From Desulfobacterales bacterium (lineage in GTDB: Bacteria; Desulfobacterota; Desulfobulbia; Desulfobulbales; BM004): 6,623 nt of DNA. Position 1 is the first letter of the stretch. Each line of letters starts with the position of its first letter. The notes beneath the pieces are model-generated. The model worked only from the letters and a program-made list of their open reading frames with translations, had not been told where the DNA came from and searched no databases. The DNA lies in the NCBI GenBank assembly GCA_012974315.1, contig JAAXQI010000193.1:1-6623 (forward strand), read 5' to 3'. Shown piece after piece: positions 5,281-6,623 of the stretch. Position numbers and translations under genes: made by a program.

Positions 5281-6408
5281 ATGCATAACCCCCTATTCAT
5301 AAAAACTTTGGAACTTAGCAAGGAAGAGTTGATTTCTGAAATCATCGACCTTTTCAATGGATTATCTTCTACCGATAGTCAGTATGAACCTGCAACGGTT
5401 GCTCATCAGGAGCTGATACAAACGGGAATAACAGACCTATTTAATAATTTTCTGGAGAAGGAGAGCATTACGAAAACCAGTGAAATCACGATTTTGCTTT
5501 CAGACCTGCGTGGTTTTACGGCAATGGTGGAACAGTTTCCAGCTGTATCGATAGTAGAAATGTTAAATCGATATTTTTCAAAGATGAGCGAGATCATTAT
5601 AACCGATCATGACGGTGTGATTGATAAGTTCATGGGTGACTCTATTATGATCCTGTTCCGGTCAAGAAAAGGCAAAGCAGATGCTCTGGAGCGAGCACTT
5701 TCCTGTGCCGTCCATATGCAGATATCAATGGATGAAGTCAACCGGGAGAATGAATCCTTGGGTTTGCCAGCCCTTTACATGGGAATCGGAATAAATACCG
5801 GTACTGTGATAACCGGTAAGGTGGGGTCTAACCTGCATAGTGAATATACTGTGATCGGGGATGAGGTAAACCTGGTATCCTGTATCGAAGCATTTACTCT
5901 GCGTGGTCAGATACTAATCAGTGAAAATACATATTTGCGTGCAAAGGACTACATAGAAACCAGTGATCCAACGTCGGTATTTGTCAAGGGTAAAAAAGAT
6001 CAGGTAAGTCTCTATGAACTACTGTCGATTAAACGACCGAGCCACCTGTCAGTCCCCCGGAGAGAAGCACGAAAAAGCCCCCGGATTGATATAGATATGC
6101 CCTTTACCTATCAACATATAGATGAAAGGAGCATTCTGCCGGAAAAACACAGCGGCCAGATCCTCGATATCGGTTATAATGGTTTACTCAGTGTCATACC
6201 TGAGCAGTTAGAGGTTTTTACGGAAATCAAATTAACCATTGCCTTGTCAATGCTGGGAGATGAGGTGAGTGATATTTATGCAAAAGTGTTGCACACAAAA
6301 AAACAGAATGGCCAGTACCTGACCAATATTGAGTTTACCTCTGTTCACATTTATGCAAAAAAAGCCATCAAGTTATTTATCGACAGGATGATTCAAGGAT
6401 GTAAGTAG
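5281..6408 (+). CDS. Class III nucleotide cyclase fused to a C-terminal PilZ domain, altered catalytic residue
   Basis: The 375-residue protein lacks membrane helices and should be cytoplasmic. A helical N-terminal part (1-65) precedes the cyclase domain (about 66-250). Metal-binding Asp75 (LLSDLRGFT) and Asp120 (KFMGDS) are present. Lys116 and Thr190 (EYTVIGDEVN) at the purine-selecting positions favour ATP, so cAMP would be the product, and Asn197 is present. The transition-state Arg four residues later is Cys201 (VNLVSC); the codon is TGT where CGT would give Arg. The PilZ domain (about 258-372) has the RxxxR motif (Arg264, Arg268), but its second motif reads DIGYNG (296-301), with Gly for the usual Ser of DxSxxG. 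PilZ domains bind cyclic di-GMP, so a link between the two second messengers is inferred, though both sites are imperfect. ATG 5281 has CAGGGA (5266-5271), spacing 9. Confidence 0.85.
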   Translation: MHNPLFIKTLELSKEELISEIIDLFNGLSSTDSQYEPATVAHQELIQTGITDLFNNFLEKESITKTSEITILLSDLRGFTAMVEQFPAVSIVEMLNRYFSKMSEIIITDHDGVIDKFMGDSIMILFRSRKGKADALERALSCAVHMQISMDEVNRENESLGLPALYMGIGINTGTVITGKVGSNLHSEYTVIGDEVNLVSCIEAFTLRGQILISENTYLRAKDYIETSDPTSVFVKGKKDQVSLYELLSIKRPSHLSVPRREARKSPRIDIDMPFTYQHIDERSILPEKHSGQILDIGYNGLLSVIPEQLEVFTEIKLTIALSMLGDEVSDIYAKVLHTKKQNGQYLTNIEFTSVHIYAKKAIKLFIDRMIQGCK

Positions 6409-6623
6409 ATCAACAATACAATCCTTCTTTATTCTCAATTCTTCCATTTATAACCCGCCTAAACTGTTTCTCTTTTTACTATCAACCAATTAGATTTTAT
6501 TAAAGTCAATAGCTTGCCAATATCTTAACTTTCGACTTTTTCTTTCCTGACAACTATTTCCCCTAAAAAAATACCAACTTGTAATCCATCTGTAACTTAA
6601 TCTGGGTTATCCACATTTACATA
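6409..6623. other. AT-rich non-coding right edge with a single DnaA-box 9-mer
   Basis: No coding frame or clear terminator was found. Besides repeat R3, the edge contains one perfect TTATCCACA (6607-6615), the high-affinity DnaA box sequence. No second box is visible, so by itself it may be coincidence; a chromosomal origin or DnaA-regulated gene just beyond the window cannot be judged from here. Confidence 0.4.
6501..6557 (-). repeat. Intergenic repeat copy R3, reverse orientation
   Basis: Read on the minus strand, 6528-6501 matches 4991-5020 of R2: 25 of its 28 bases agree when two single-base gaps are allowed, including a shared TTGGCAAGC and GACTTTA. The similarity continues weakly upstream on that strand to 6557 (ATAGTTGTCAGG against ATGTTGAGTCAG). 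It lies 93 bases after the cyclase stop. Thus each of the three longer non-coding spacers in the window carries a copy, one of them inverted. Confidence 0.5.

Overview
The window carries five plus-strand coding blocks in two operons and one single gene, with intergenic DNA holding a diverged repeat family. The organism is probably a Gram-negative bacterium of the Desulfobacterota (former Deltaproteobacteria) type. That is an inference from a PAS-type hybrid histidine kinase whose surviving core is of a style I associate with that group, a class III cyclase fused to PilZ, and AT-leaning base composition. No ribosomal or other taxonomic marker is present.

Layout. 1-2289: a hydrolase operon. It holds the C-terminal part of a serine beta-lactamase/CubicO-type protein with two NTF2-like repeats, then a membrane-anchored dienelactone-hydrolase-family esterase joined by a 4-base ATGA overlap. 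At the left edge, the N-terminal part of a beta-lactamase is read on the opposite strand. It meets the C-terminal part at a short segment (about 119-135) that fits the family in both directions, as expected if the middle of one gene had been inverted. 2290-2498: intergenic DNA with repeat copy R1 and a palindrome. 2499-4814: a three-helix membrane protein overlapping a membrane hybrid histidine kinase. The kinase is broken near 3820: the H-box region is missing and the frame changes, so PAS sensors and ATPase/receiver lie in different frames. 4815-5280: a long intergenic region with repeat copy R2 (47-base period), a plausible promoter, a nine-codon ORF and a strong intrinsic terminator. 5281-6408: a class III nucleotide cyclase fused to a C-terminal PilZ domain. 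6409-6623: AT-rich DNA with repeat copy R3 in reverse orientation.

How the genes relate. The kinase operon and the cyclase-PilZ protein are signalling genes; the first operon encodes envelope hydrolases. Three proteins have lesions in their catalytic core: the beta-lactamase is rearranged and its SxxK reads SLNG, the kinase lacks its phospho-accepting histidine, and the cyclase has Cys in place of the transition-state Arg. This could reflect gene decay, assembly or amplification errors (for the two rearrangements), or functional repurposing (for the cyclase).

The most unusual signals are the inverted beta-lactamase junction, the three-copy intergenic repeat family, the kinase deletion, the altered cyclase-PilZ fusion, and the apparent relatedness of the small membrane protein to the kinase's own membrane module.
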